A stretch of 28,394 nucleotides of DNA from positions 1-28,394 of the forward strand of contig JBCBTD010000053.1 in assembly GCA_039818825.1 (NCBI GenBank), in the 5' to 3' direction. Positions 1 to 7,220 of this stretch are shown in pieces. Position 1 is the first letter of the stretch. Each line of letters starts with the position of its first letter. Source of the stretch: JBCBTD01 sp039818825. Lineage in GTDB: Bacteria > Pseudomonadota > Alphaproteobacteria > Geminicoccales > Geminicoccaceae. The translations under genes and the position numbers were made by a program. The notes beneath the pieces are model-generated. The model did no database searches, was not told the origin of the DNA, and worked only from the letters and a program-made list of their open reading frames with translations.

Positions 1-61
1 CTCCGTCGTCGACTGGATTGCCTACGGCCACGCGGTACAGACCAGCCGTGACGTTTCCCAG
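1..61 (+). other. inverted fragment of the first TTT large permease gene
   Basis: Read on the plus strand from base 2, this stretch encodes SVVDWIAYGHAVQTSRDVSQ. This is the segment expected to follow IPGLGG in a TctA permease. It aligns in place with the NIAAFLSYNAAKNASKDPDT stretch of the second TctA in this window (4305-5789). The gene it belongs to lies on the minus strand and reaches IPGLGGSVV at about base 64, so the continuation is present but points the wrong way. I infer a fold-back junction at the end of a contig, not a gene. Confidence 0.8.
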
Positions 62-73
62 TTGACGACGGAG
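1..73. repeat. near-perfect inverted repeat at the left edge
   Basis: Bases 1-16 (CTCCGTCGTCGACTGG) and the reverse complement of 58-73 (CTCCGTCGTCAACTGG) match at 15 of 16 positions, with a 41-base loop. Both arms encode the same TctA codons (SVV-D/N-W). This is what a strand-switch chimera primed by short homology would leave. The D-to-N difference falls where the inverted piece begins. Confidence 0.8.
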
Positions 74-879
74 CCGCCGAGCCCCGGAATGGCGCCGATG
101 ATGCAGCCGACGCCGGAGCAGCGGAGGCTCAAGAAGATGTTGCTGAACCAGTCCTTGACGCCTTGCAGCCAGCCGGCGCCCAAGCTGGAGCCGCCGGCGA
201 TGGACTGGTTGCGGCGGAGCAGGTCGGCGATCTCGGGGAATGCGAACAGGCCGAGACCGACCACCACGAGCGGGATGCCGTCGTAGAGATAGTCGAGATC
301 GAACACCATGCGGAACTCGCCGGTCGCCGGGGCGCCGCCCACGGAGCCCAAGACCAGGCCGACGCCGCAGGCCGCAAGGCCCTTGGAGAGGCTGAGACCG
401 GCAAGCACGCCGACCATCGAGAGGCCGAACACCGAAAGCATGAACAGCTCCGCCGAGCCGAACGCCAGGATCAACGGGCGGGCGATCAGGACGAAGCCGG
501 TCAGCACGACGGCGCCAACCAGCCCGCCGAACAGCGACGACACGAACGCGGCGGAGAGGGCTCGGGCCGCCTCGCCGCGCTTGGCCATCGGAAAGCCATC
601 GAGGACCGTCGCCTGACTGGCGCTGGAGCCTGGTATCCCCATCAACACCGACGAGAAGGTGTCGGACGTGGGGATGACGGCCACCAGGCCGATCAACATC
701 GCCAGCGCCGAAACCGGGTCCATGCCGTAGATGAACGGGATCAGCAGCGACAGCCCAGCGATGCCGCCAAGCCCGGGAAAGACGCCGATCGACAGGCCGA
801 TGACCACGCCGATCATCATGTACATGACGTGTTGCAGCGTGAGCAGGTCGGCGAAGGCGGCGGTGAAAGCCTCGAACAT
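22..879 (-). CDS. tctA: TTT large permease TctA, C-terminally truncated (system 1)
   Basis: Large integral-membrane subunit of a tripartite tricarboxylate transporter, which with a small TctB subunit and a periplasmic binding protein imports di- or tricarboxylates across the inner membrane. Visible are hydrophobic helices, the N-terminal GVFPGLGGIAGLSLLIPF stretch, the GIPGSSASQATVLDGFPMAKRG loop motif and the second IPGLGG motif near residue 268. The family is about 500 aa; only about 272 genuine residues are present. The frame continues to a stop at 22, but from about base 64 leftwards it reads through inverted sequence (NWETSRLVCTAWP), so those last residues are not native. The gene follows the binding-protein gene after a 93-base gap holding a stem-loop. 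No tctB lies between them; it may be beyond the edge or lost. Confidence 0.88.
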   Translation of the reverse strand: MFEAFTAAFADLLTLQHVMYMMIGVVIGLSIGVFPGLGGIAGLSLLIPFIYGMDPVSALAMLIGLVAVIPTSDTFSSVLMGIPGSSASQATVLDGFPMAKRGEAARALSAAFVSSLFGGLVGAVVLTGFVLIARPLILAFGSAELFMLSVFGLSMVGVLAGLSLSKGLAACGVGLVLGSVGGAPATGEFRMVFDLDYLYDGIPLVVVGLGLFAFPEIADLLRRNQSIAGGSSLGAGWLQGVKDWFSNIFLSLRCSGVGCIIGAIPGLGGSVVNWETSRLVCTAWP

Positions 880-914
880 GGCGGCTGCCTCGGTGAGCGG
901 GCGAGCTTCTCAGT

Positions 915-947
915 GCCGGACGGTGCCCGTGGGCGGACCCGTCCGGC
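915..947 (-). promoter_or_regulatory. intergenic stem-loop between tctC and tctA
   Basis: GCCGGACGG (915-923) pairs perfectly with CCGTCCGGC (939-947), enclosing a 15-base loop with a further GCCC/GGGC pairing. No T-tract follows on the minus strand, so it is unlikely to be a full terminator. Its place directly after a binding-protein gene fits an mRNA-stabilising or attenuating hairpin that leaves more binding protein than permease. That role is inferred. Confidence 0.5.
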
Positions 948-972
948 GCTTCGTTGTCGGTGGCTGTCGGGA

Positions 973-2076
973 TCAGTCGCCTAGCTTGACGCCGTACTCG
1001 GCGCTCAGCATGTCGACGACCTGCTTTCGCAACTCTGGCGAGATGGTCGTACCCTTCTCGTAGAGGCTCATCGCGGCGTCGCCGGTCACCTGCTCGTAGG
1101 TCCCGAGCACCGGCAGCTTCGCCTCCTGGTACTCAGGGTCTGCCGACATCTTGGTGACGGCGTCCTGGTAGGCCGCGACCATCTCGTCGGAGGCGCCGTT
1201 CGGCAGGAAGATCATCTTCTGTGCCGGGAAGCCGGCGGTGAAGAACGCGACCCATGCATCGAATTCCGGTCCGGACGGTGCCGAACCGGTCATCATCTCG
1301 TAGGCCTCCGCGAAGTGTGGCAAATCGGGGAAGGTCGGATCACGGGTCAGGTTGCCGTCGGCGTCGAACGCCCCCCACGAGAACAGCGGCACCGCCTGGC
1401 CGGCTTCGACCAGCGGCTGGACGTTCTTCAGGTAAGCCGACGAGGTTTGGTAATCGATGTTGGTCTCGCCCCGCTCGAACGCGAGTCGGCCGTCGCCGCG
1501 GCCCTTGAATCCGAACACGTGCTGGACGTCGAGGCCCATCAGCTGGAACGCCAGGAGTGGTACGAGGTCGAGCGACGTGGCGCCCTGGTTGGCGTAGACG
1601 AGTTTCTGATCCGCGAGCTTCGCCAGGTCGTCGGACGACGTGATGCCCAGCGAAGGTGAGGCATAGACCACGCCGCCGGTCGGCGCGGCGAGCACGATGC
1701 GCCAATCCTTGTAGTCGTAACGGACGCGCGGATCGCCGAGCAGGTACGGGAACTGGGTCGACCCCGAAGTACCGAGGATGGTCAAGCCGTCCGGCTCCGC
1801 TCGAGCGGCGAACAGGTTGGTGCCCTTGGTCGAGCCGCCGCCGGGCTCGTTGATCACGACCACGGTCGGGTTGCCCGGCAGGTACTTCGTCAGGAACGGT
1901 GCGTTGAAGCGCGCCCAGGTGTCCGAACCGCCGCCCGGCGAGAATGGGATGATCCATTCGATCGTCTCGCCTTCGAGCGAGACGTCGGCATGGGCGGGCG
2001 CGCCCAACGCCAAAGCGGCCACACCGGCGGCTAGCGCCAGGGTCGCTCGACGATCGATACTGATGCGTCGGGTCAT
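973..2076 (-). CDS. tctC: TTT periplasmic solute-binding protein (Bug/TctC family, system 1)
   Basis: Periplasmic binding protein that captures a carboxylate and delivers it to the TctA/TctB permease. The N-terminus is a signal peptide with twin arginines (RRISIDRRATLALAAG...) and a likely AHA|DV cleavage site. The mature protein opens with the Bug-family strand IEWIIPFSPGGGSDTWAR and has the INEPGGGSTKG loop. At 367 aa it is longer than the usual 310-330. An ATG also exists at 2088, but GGAGA at 2082-2086 lies 5 bases before the ATG at 2076 and would sit inside the longer form, so I prefer 2076. It is divergent from the response regulator gene and precedes the first tctA. A putative regulator box (2211-2226) lies about 135 bases upstream. 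The ligand is unknown; a tricarboxylate is likely from the family and context. Confidence 0.9.
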   Translation of the reverse strand: MTRRISIDRRATLALAAGVAALALGAPAHADVSLEGETIEWIIPFSPGGGSDTWARFNAPFLTKYLPGNPTVVVINEPGGGSTKGTNLFAARAEPDGLTILGTSGSTQFPYLLGDPRVRYDYKDWRIVLAAPTGGVVYASPSLGITSSDDLAKLADQKLVYANQGATSLDLVPLLAFQLMGLDVQHVFGFKGRGDGRLAFERGETNIDYQTSSAYLKNVQPLVEAGQAVPLFSWGAFDADGNLTRDPTFPDLPHFAEAYEMMTGSAPSGPEFDAWVAFFTAGFPAQKMIFLPNGASDEMVAAYQDAVTKMSADPEYQEAKLPVLGTYEQVTGDAAMSLYEKGTTISPELRKQVVDMLSAEYGVKLGD

Positions 2077-2081
2077 GTCGT

Positions 2082-2086
2082 TCTCC
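2082..2086 (-). promoter_or_regulatory. ribosome binding site deciding the tctC start
   Basis: GGAGA on the minus strand, 5 bases from the ATG at 2076. It overlaps the alternative upstream ATG (2088), which itself has no recognisable Shine-Dalgarno sequence. Confidence 0.6.
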
Positions 2087-2194
2087 ATCGATGAGTCTCA
2101 TGGACGGAGGGGTCTGGTCTCGACCGCTTTGTCATGCGCCCCTCCCTGTACAGTCGCCCGGTTCTGTTCGCCGCCGGACTCGCTTGATCGGAAC

Positions 2195-2226
2195 TCTGTA
2201 TCGACCCAAACTGTCGAAAACCTGTC
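2195..2226 (-). promoter_or_regulatory. phased direct-repeat regulator box with putative -10 for tctC
   Basis: On the plus strand CTGTC occurs at 2211-2215 and again at 2222-2226, an 11-base period typical of OmpR/PhoB-family response-regulator sites. Read towards tctC this is GACAG-N6-GACAG, then 10 bases, then TACAGA (2195-2200) as a weak -10. There is no good -35, so the site could replace it in an activator-dependent promoter. The same layout occurs before the ATP-citrate-lyase-like operon (13069-13102). The binding protein is inferred to be the adjacent response regulator; a PhoB-type protein is the main alternative. Confidence 0.5.
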
Positions 2227-2236
2227 CGGCGGACAG
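2222..2236. promoter_or_regulatory. inverted repeat just upstream of the response regulator gene
   Basis: CTGTCCG (2222-2228), one central base, then CGGACAG (2230-2236) form a perfect 7-bp dyad ending two bases before the ATG at 2239. It shares its left half with the phased CTGTC repeat, giving three CTGTC-type half-sites in 26 bases. Binding here would cover the ribosome-binding region or transcription start, which would suit negative autoregulation. This is inferred. Confidence 0.45.
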
Positions 2237-2238
2237 CG

Positions 2239-2919
2239 ATGCGGGTGGTGCTGGTCGAAGACAACGAGATGCTGGCGCGCGCCGTCGAAGCGGCGTTTCG
2301 CGATCTTGGCTACGCGCTCGACTGGTTGGCCAACGGTGTCGACGCCGACGTGTATCTCGCCACCGAGGGCGCCGACGTCGCCATCATCGACGTCAACCTA
2401 CCGGGCATGAGCGGGTTCGAGCTCGTCGCCGCCATGCGCCGGCGCCACGACCAGACACCGATTCTTCTGCTCACCGCCCGCGTCGAAACCAAAGACCGGG
2501 TCGCCGGCCTCGACGCCGGCGCCGATGACTATCTGGTGAAGCCGTTCGACATGAGCGAGCTGAGCGCTCGCGTCCGTGCGCTCGCCCGAAGGCGGCCCGA
2601 ACTGAAGCCGACCGAGGAGCGGATCGGGTTGGCGATCTACCACCGCGCCGCGCGCCGGCTGAGCGGCCCTGACGGCACCATCGATCTGCCGCGTCGCGAA
2701 CTCGCGCTGCTCGAGCATCTGCTCGACCATCGTGGGCGCATCGTCCCGAAGGAGGAGATAGGCGATGCTCTCTACGGCGTCGGTGCGCCGGTGGACCTGA
2801 ACGCCGTGGAGCTCCTGGTCTCGCGTCTCAGGCGCAAGCTCAAGGCAACCGGAGCGACGATCATCACGGCCCGCGGGCTGGGCTACATGCTGGATACGCG
2901 AGACCCGGCCAGATGTTGA
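2239..2919 (+). CDS. tctD: OmpR-family response regulator (TctD-like)
   Basis: DNA-binding response regulator of a two-component system. The receiver domain (residues 1-115) has the acidic pair E7-D8, phosphoacceptor D51 in VAIIDVNLPGMSGFE, T79 and K101 (LVKPFD). A winged-helix trans_reg_C domain occupies about 130-222, ending ITARGLGYML. At 226 aa it has the normal family length. The stop overlaps the start of the kinase gene by 7 bases, so the pair is translationally coupled. It is divergent from a TTT binding-protein gene and flanked by two TTT systems, the usual setting of TctD. A CTGTC repeat cluster covers the region just before its ATG, which has no strong Shine-Dalgarno sequence. The family call is firm; the tctD name rests on context and on the partner kinase's sensor type. 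Confidence 0.92.
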   Translation: MRVVLVEDNEMLARAVEAAFRDLGYALDWLANGVDADVYLATEGADVAIIDVNLPGMSGFELVAAMRRRHDQTPILLLTARVETKDRVAGLDAGADDYLVKPFDMSELSARVRALARRRPELKPTEERIGLAIYHRAARRLSGPDGTIDLPRRELALLEHLLDHRGRIVPKEEIGDALYGVGAPVDLNAVELLVSRLRRKLKATGATIITARGLGYMLDTRDPARC

Positions 2920-4283
2920 AGGGGTCCCTGCGCGGGCGCTTGTTCGTGATGATCGTGGTCCCGTTGATGGTCGTGGCAGCGTTTGCGGCCGTTGCCCGCT
3001 ACGTGCTCGCCGAGCGGACATCCCAGGCTCTCTACGACAATACCTTGCTTGCCGTGAGCCTCGCGATTGCCCGGGATGTCGTGCTGAGCGCCGGCGACAT
3101 CCTTGCAGAAGATCTCCTCGACATACTCAGCACGACGCTCGGCGATCCGATCTACTACCGCGTGAGCGGTCCCGACGGCGGTTTCGTCACGGGCTACTCG
3201 GATCCGCCACCGTTGCCCGACGGCCTGACGATCGAGGGAGGCGTTCCGCGCTTCTTCGACTCGATCTATCTCGGCGAGCCGGTGCGGGTCCTCGCCATGC
3301 GCGAGTTCATCGCCAACCCGCAGTTCGGTGGCTGGGTGACCGTTTTGGTCTGGCAGACCGTGAGCCAGCGCGAGGCCCTGAGCCTGCAACTCGTGACCCA
3401 AGCAGCGGCGTTGATGGCGATCGTCATCTGTGCCGCCGGCGCCATCGTCTGGTTCGGCATCAATCTCGGCCTCAGGCCGCTCCTCGAGCTGCGTGAGGCC
3501 GTTCGACGACGCTCCGCGGACGATCTCGGACCGATCCGACGCCGCGTCCCGCGGGAGGTCCGCAGCTTGGTCGAGGCGATGAACGCCCTGTTCCGCAAGC
3601 TCGTCGACGCGTTCGCCGCGCAGGACGCGTTCATCTCCAACGCGGCGCACCAGCTCCGCAACCCGATCGCTGCGGTGCAGGCCCAGGCCGAAGCGGCCGA
3701 AGGGGCGAGGACCGAGCCGGAGATGCGGGCGCGAGTCGGCGAGGTCGCCGAGGCCGCGCGCCGAGCCAGCCGGCTCGCCAAGCAGCTCCTGTCCATGGAA
3801 CGGGCCCGCGGGCTGCCGGTGCCTGCCCCCGACAGCGTCGTCGAACTCGCGAGCGTTGCGGCGGAAGTCACGAGGGTTCACGCGTCACACGCCCTACGAC
3901 GCGGCGTCGACGTTTCGCTCGTCGACGATGGCAGTCCCTTCCGCGTGCACGGCGACCCGGTGCTGCTCGCCGAGGCGATCGACAACCTGCTCGACAACGC
4001 GCTCCGCTACGGCTGCAGGAACGGTGGTGCGGTGGGTGTCGCCGTGATCCGCCAGGAAGATCAGGTGCGGCTGATCGTCGAGGACGATGGCCCCGGCATC
4101 GCCGCTGCAGAGTGCGACCAGATTTTCGAGCGCTTCCATCGGGGCAATCGTGAGGGCGCGGACGGTTGCGGGCTGGGCCTGGCGATCGTCAGAGAGATCG
4201 CCCAGCGACATGGCGGCTCGGTCCGGGCGGTCCCGGTCGTCGGCGGTGCCCGCTTCGAGCTGGACCTGCCCGCCGCCGCCTGA
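2913..4283 (+). CDS. tctE: sensor histidine kinase with 2CSK_N-type sensor domain (TctE-like)
   Basis: Inner-membrane histidine kinase, 456 aa. Transmembrane helices are at about residues 10-30 and 163-185, bracketing a periplasmic segment of about 130 aa that resembles the 2CSK_N domain of TctE kinases (ALYDNTLLAVSLAIARDV...). A HAMP-like linker follows (about 186-235). The H-box is FISNAAHQLRNPIAAVQAQAE with phosphoacceptor H246. The ATPase domain has the N-box (DNLLDNALRYG, N358/N362), G1 box DDGPGI (391-396) and G2 box GCGLGLAIV (418-426), so it looks catalytically complete. Members of this group sense extracellular citrate or related acids; the exact ligand is inferred. Its 3' end converges on the second tctA with about 20 bases between stops and no obvious terminator. 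A decayed relative of its 3' end lies at about 8836-8993. Confidence 0.92.
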   Translation: MLKGSLRGRLFVMIVVPLMVVAAFAAVARYVLAERTSQALYDNTLLAVSLAIARDVVLSAGDILAEDLLDILSTTLGDPIYYRVSGPDGGFVTGYSDPPPLPDGLTIEGGVPRFFDSIYLGEPVRVLAMREFIANPQFGGWVTVLVWQTVSQREALSLQLVTQAAALMAIVICAAGAIVWFGINLGLRPLLELREAVRRRSADDLGPIRRRVPREVRSLVEAMNALFRKLVDAFAAQDAFISNAAHQLRNPIAAVQAQAEAAEGARTEPEMRARVGEVAEAARRASRLAKQLLSMERARGLPVPAPDSVVELASVAAEVTRVHASHALRRGVDVSLVDDGSPFRVHGDPVLLAEAIDNLLDNALRYGCRNGGAVGVAVIRQEDQVRLIVEDDGPGIAAAECDQIFERFHRGNREGADGCGLGLAIVREIAQRHGGSVRAVPVVGGARFELDLPAAA

Positions 4284-4304
4284 CCTAGGGCGCGTCTGTC
4301 AACG

Positions 4305-5789
4305 TCATCGGGTCCGGGCTCGGGCGGCGCGCACCATCGGCCAGAGGATCATCGCGAGGGTGCCGAGGGCGATGACGGCAGAGATCGGGCTGGTGACGAG
4401 GTCCGCCGGGTCACCACGGCTGATGAGTAGCGCGCGGCGCACGCTCTGCTCGGCCATCGGGCCGAGGATCATGCCCAGGACGATCGGTGCCAGGGGAACG
4501 TCGACCTTCTCGAGCAAGTAGCCGACGAGTCCTGCCGCGAACATCACCCAGAGATCGATCACCCGACCGTTGATGACGTAGACCCCGACGGCCATCAGCA
4601 CCAGGATCGTCGGGACCAGCATCACGCCCGGCAGCCGCTGCACTTGCGCGAACACGCGGGTGGCCGCCGCCCCGCCGACCGCGAGGATCAGGAACGCGGT
4701 CAACAGCATCTGCAGCATGAAGCCGCCCACGAGGTGCGGTGCTTGATGAAAGAGCTGCGGGCCGGGCTGCAGTCCGTGGATCAGGAGCGCGCCGAGGACG
4801 AGGGCGGCCACGACGTTGCCTGGAATGCCGAGAGTGAGTGCTGGGATCATCGAGGCCGCGTTGTCGGCGTTGTTGCCGCACTCCGCTGCCGCAACGCCGA
4901 CAGGGTTGCCCTTCCCGAAGGTGTCGGGGTCCTTGGACGCGTTCTTGGCGGCGTTGTAGCTGAGGAAGGCGGCGATGTTGCCGCCAGCTCCAGGCAGGAT
5001 GCCGACGCCAATGCCGATCAGCGAGGACCGGCCCCAGGTCGGCACGAAGCTCCTGATCTCGGACCACGAAATGCGAATCCGGTCGAGCCTGAGCGCACTG
5101 GCGGACAGGCCCTTCAGGTCGGCTTTTTCGGCGAGCTGTAGGACCGGCGGCAGTGCGTAGAGGCCGACCAGCACGACGATCAGGTCGAGCCCGCTGAGCA
5201 ACCAGACCTGATCGAACGTGTAGCGCGCCGCGCCGGAGAGCTGGTCGAGCCCGACCGTCCCGAGCAGAAGCCCGAGAACCGAGGCCATAAGCCCTTTCAC
5301 GGCATCCTTGCCGACCATGACGCCGATCGAGGCCATGCCGAACATGGCGATCCAGAAGTACTCGGCCGGCCCGAAGAAGAGCGTGCCGCGGGCGAGGATC
5401 GGTCCGATGGTCATCAGCGCGACTGCCGATGAAGCCGCACCGATAGCCGACGACCAGCATGCGATCTTCAGCGCTTTCGAGGCTTGGCCCGCCTGCGCCA
5501 TCGGATAGCCGTCGAACGTCGTTGCGATCGCTGCTGGCGTCCCAGGTATGCGCAGCAGGATCGCCGGAATGGCACCCCCGTACATCGAGCCGTTGTAGAT
5601 GCCGGCGACCATGGCGAGTGCGACCAGTGGCTCCATCGAGTATGTCAGCGGCAGCAAGAGGGCGATCGCCATGACGGGGTTGAGGCCCGGCAACGCTCCG
5701 ATGAAGACCCCGAGGAGCGAGGAACCGAGCATCGCGGCGAGGGGCCCCGGAGAGACGACGCCGACGACGATCTGCCAGATGAGGTCCAT
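4305..5789 (-). CDS. tctA: TTT large permease TctA (system 2)
   Basis: Complete 494-aa TctA, the large inner-membrane subunit of a tripartite tricarboxylate transporter, with about 11-12 hydrophobic helices. Family motifs are visible: GALPGLNPVMAIALLLPLTY near the N-terminus, RIPGTPAAIATTFDGYPMA near residue 90, ILPGAGGNIAAFLSYNAAK near 265 and AECGNNADNAASMIPALTLGIPG near 310. The ATG at 5789 is preceded by GGGAGG six bases away, and the gene starts 12 bases after the tctB stop, so it is the third gene of a tctC-tctB-tctA operon. It shows where the truncated TctA at the left edge should continue. The substrate class (carboxylate) is known for the family; the exact compound is not readable. 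Confidence 0.95.
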   Translation of the reverse strand: MDLIWQIVVGVVSPGPLAAMLGSSLLGVFIGALPGLNPVMAIALLLPLTYSMEPLVALAMVAGIYNGSMYGGAIPAILLRIPGTPAAIATTFDGYPMAQAGQASKALKIACWSSAIGAASSAVALMTIGPILARGTLFFGPAEYFWIAMFGMASIGVMVGKDAVKGLMASVLGLLLGTVGLDQLSGAARYTFDQVWLLSGLDLIVVLVGLYALPPVLQLAEKADLKGLSASALRLDRIRISWSEIRSFVPTWGRSSLIGIGVGILPGAGGNIAAFLSYNAAKNASKDPDTFGKGNPVGVAAAECGNNADNAASMIPALTLGIPGNVVAALVLGALLIHGLQPGPQLFHQAPHLVGGFMLQMLLTAFLILAVGGAAATRVFAQVQRLPGVMLVPTILVLMAVGVYVINGRVIDLWVMFAAGLVGYLLEKVDVPLAPIVLGMILGPMAEQSVRRALLISRGDPADLVTSPISAVIALGTLAMILWPMVRAARARTR

Positions 5790-5801
5790 GGTCGACCTCC
5801 C

Positions 5802-6239
5802 TTACGCTTGCAGCGCCCAGATTTCCGCCGGCAGCGGTTTCTCGAGGATCAACGAGAAGACGATCCAGACCGTGCCCGTGAAAACGACCGTGACAGTCGC
5901 CAGGTAGACGGGCTTCCGGAAACCGAGCGCCACGGGCAAGCACGCGACGATCAGCACCGACGCCGTGTAGAAACCGAGCACGGGCACGAGGAGAAAGTAC
6001 CCTGCCGCGACCGCTGCCGTCAGGATCAGCCGACCGCGATGCACGGTAAGTGCCCGCTCCGCGTCGGTTTCACGGAAGAGTGCCTTGCCGGCGACGATCA
6101 GGCCGAGGATCGCCAAGGCAACGCTCAGGGCGAGTGGGTAGCGACCCGTTGCGCCCGAATAGTCGAGCGCTTGCACAGCCATGAAGAGGCCCAGCGCCAC
6201 GAACACGAGCCCGAGGACGATGTCCTGGCGCTGCGCCAT
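5802..6239 (-). CDS. tctB: TTT small permease TctB (system 2)
   Basis: Small inner-membrane subunit of the transporter, 145 aa with four predicted helices (LGLVFVALGLFMAVQAL; YPLALSVALAILGLIVAG; LILTAAVAAGYFLLVPVLGFY; LATVTVVFTGTVWIVFSLIL), the normal TctB layout. The frame is open further upstream to 6317, but those residues are low-complexity and overlap the end of the binding-protein gene. The ATG at 6239 is one base after that gene's TGA (TGAGATG), which fits translational coupling, so I choose it. It lies between the binding protein and large permease genes. Sequence conservation in TctB is low, so the call rests on topology, length and position. Confidence 0.9.
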   Translation of the reverse strand: MAQRQDIVLGLVFVALGLFMAVQALDYSGATGRYPLALSVALAILGLIVAGKALFRETDAERALTVHRGRLILTAAVAAGYFLLVPVLGFYTASVLIVACLPVALGFRKPVYLATVTVVFTGTVWIVFSLILEKPLPAEIWALQA

Positions 6240-6240
6240 C

Positions 6241-7191
6241 TCAGTTGCCGAGGTCGAGCTGCTCGGCGACGCGGGCGAGCGCGTCGTACTCGGTCTGGAG
6301 GCGCGTTGCGAGGGCATCGCCGGTGACGACGTTGGGCACCTCGCCGCGGGTGACCAGGAACTCCACGTAGCTCGGGTCGTTGACGGACTGTTCGATGGCT
6401 ACGGCGAGCTTGTCGACGATGGCCTGGTCGAGGCCGGCGGGCCCGATGATCGCGCGCCAGAGTAGGGTTTCCTCGTCACCGAGGCCGAGTTCGCCGAGCC
6501 CGGCTGCATCCGGCAGTGCCGGCACGGCCGCGGCCGAGGTCACGATCAGGCACTTGGCCTCACCCGATTCGACGTAGGGCAGGACCGGAGAGATCGACCC
6601 GCCATAGATGTCGATGTGCCCGCCGAGGAAGTTCTGCAGTGTCTCGCCCGCCCCGCCGAACGGGATCGGCACGGCTTGGATGCCTCGCGCCTGGAAAATC
6701 CGCTCCGCCGCGAGCTGCATCGTCCCGCCGATGCCGTCATTGCCGTAGGTGTACTTGTCAGGGTTGGCGGCAAGCTCGGCCAAGAACGCGTCGCCCGTCG
6801 TGGCCGGGAAGTCAGGCGCCACGCACATCGTGTAGGCGGTCTCGGACGTCGAGGCGATCGGCGTGAAGCTGTCGACGCCGTAGGCGACCTTCTGCACTTG
6901 GGGCACCGTCGTGATCGGGCTGTTCCAAGTGGCGAGCAGCGAGTAGCCGTTGGGCTTCGACAGCATGAACTGTGTAACGCCGACCGAACCACCGCCCCCG
7001 GCGACGTTCAGAATGGCGATCGAGGTGCCGAGCTTCTCCTCGAGGAGCGTCGCGAGCTTGCGCGCGCTCGTGTCGGTGCCGCCGCCGGCCGGGGCAGGGA
7101 TCGTGACCTCGATCGGGCGTTCGGGGTACTCGGCCATTGCGGTCCCCGCGATTGCGGCGATGGCGGTGGCACAGAGGAACAGTTTCTTCAC
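6241..7191 (-). CDS. tctC: TTT periplasmic solute-binding protein (Bug/TctC family, system 2)
   Basis: Periplasmic carboxylate-binding protein of the second TTT system, 316 aa. A classical signal peptide (VKKLFLCATAIAAIAGTAMA|EY) is followed by the family's first strand YPERPIEVTIPAPAGGGTDTSAR and the LNVAGGGGSVGVTQ loop. The frame is open to 7278, but that extension is basic, unlike a signal peptide, and overlaps the GntR gene. A GTG at 7191 has GGGAG six bases upstream and starts the signal peptide exactly, so it is preferred. It is the first transporter gene after gntR (29 bases apart), so it is probably cotranscribed with gntR and controlled by it. It is clearly different in sequence from the system 1 binding protein, so the two systems probably take different ligands. 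Confidence 0.92.
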   Translation of the reverse strand: MKKLFLCATAIAAIAGTAMAEYPERPIEVTIPAPAGGGTDTSARKLATLLEEKLGTSIAILNVAGGGGSVGVTQFMLSKPNGYSLLATWNSPITTVPQVQKVAYGVDSFTPIASTSETAYTMCVAPDFPATTGDAFLAELAANPDKYTYGNDGIGGTMQLAAERIFQARGIQAVPIPFGGAGETLQNFLGGHIDIYGGSISPVLPYVESGEAKCLIVTSAAAVPALPDAAGLGELGLGDEETLLWRAIIGPAGLDQAIVDKLAVAIEQSVNDPSYVEFLVTRGEVPNVVTGDALATRLQTEYDALARVAEQLDLGN

Positions 7192-7220
7192 AGGAGTCTC
7201 CCTTTCAACGGGTCGTTGCG

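Noticed and set aside
163..984. Long plus-strand open frame opposite the first tctA
   Set aside because: It is antisense to a clear TctA permease, its composition is charged and repetitive (H, E, D, Q, R), and no domain is visible. High GC content makes such antisense frames common.
2106..2145. GGAGGGG ... CCCCTCC inverted repeat in the tctC leader
   Set aside because: Arms are only 7 bp with a 26-base loop, which is easily chance in this base composition, and it does not overlap the start or the regulator box.
4284..4304. Possible bidirectional terminator between the convergent kinase and tctA genes
   Set aside because: Only about 20 bases separate the stops, and I see neither a stable hairpin nor a T-tract.
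4411..5943. 510-codon minus-strand frame overlapping tctA and tctB of system 2
   Set aside because: It is an arginine-rich shifted frame of the real tctA; it contains no hydrophobic helices or motif.
6240..6317. Upstream extension of tctB
   Set aside because: The 26 extra residues are a serine/arginine-rich shadow of the tctC 3' end. The ATG at 6239 adjoining the tctC stop fits TctB length and topology.
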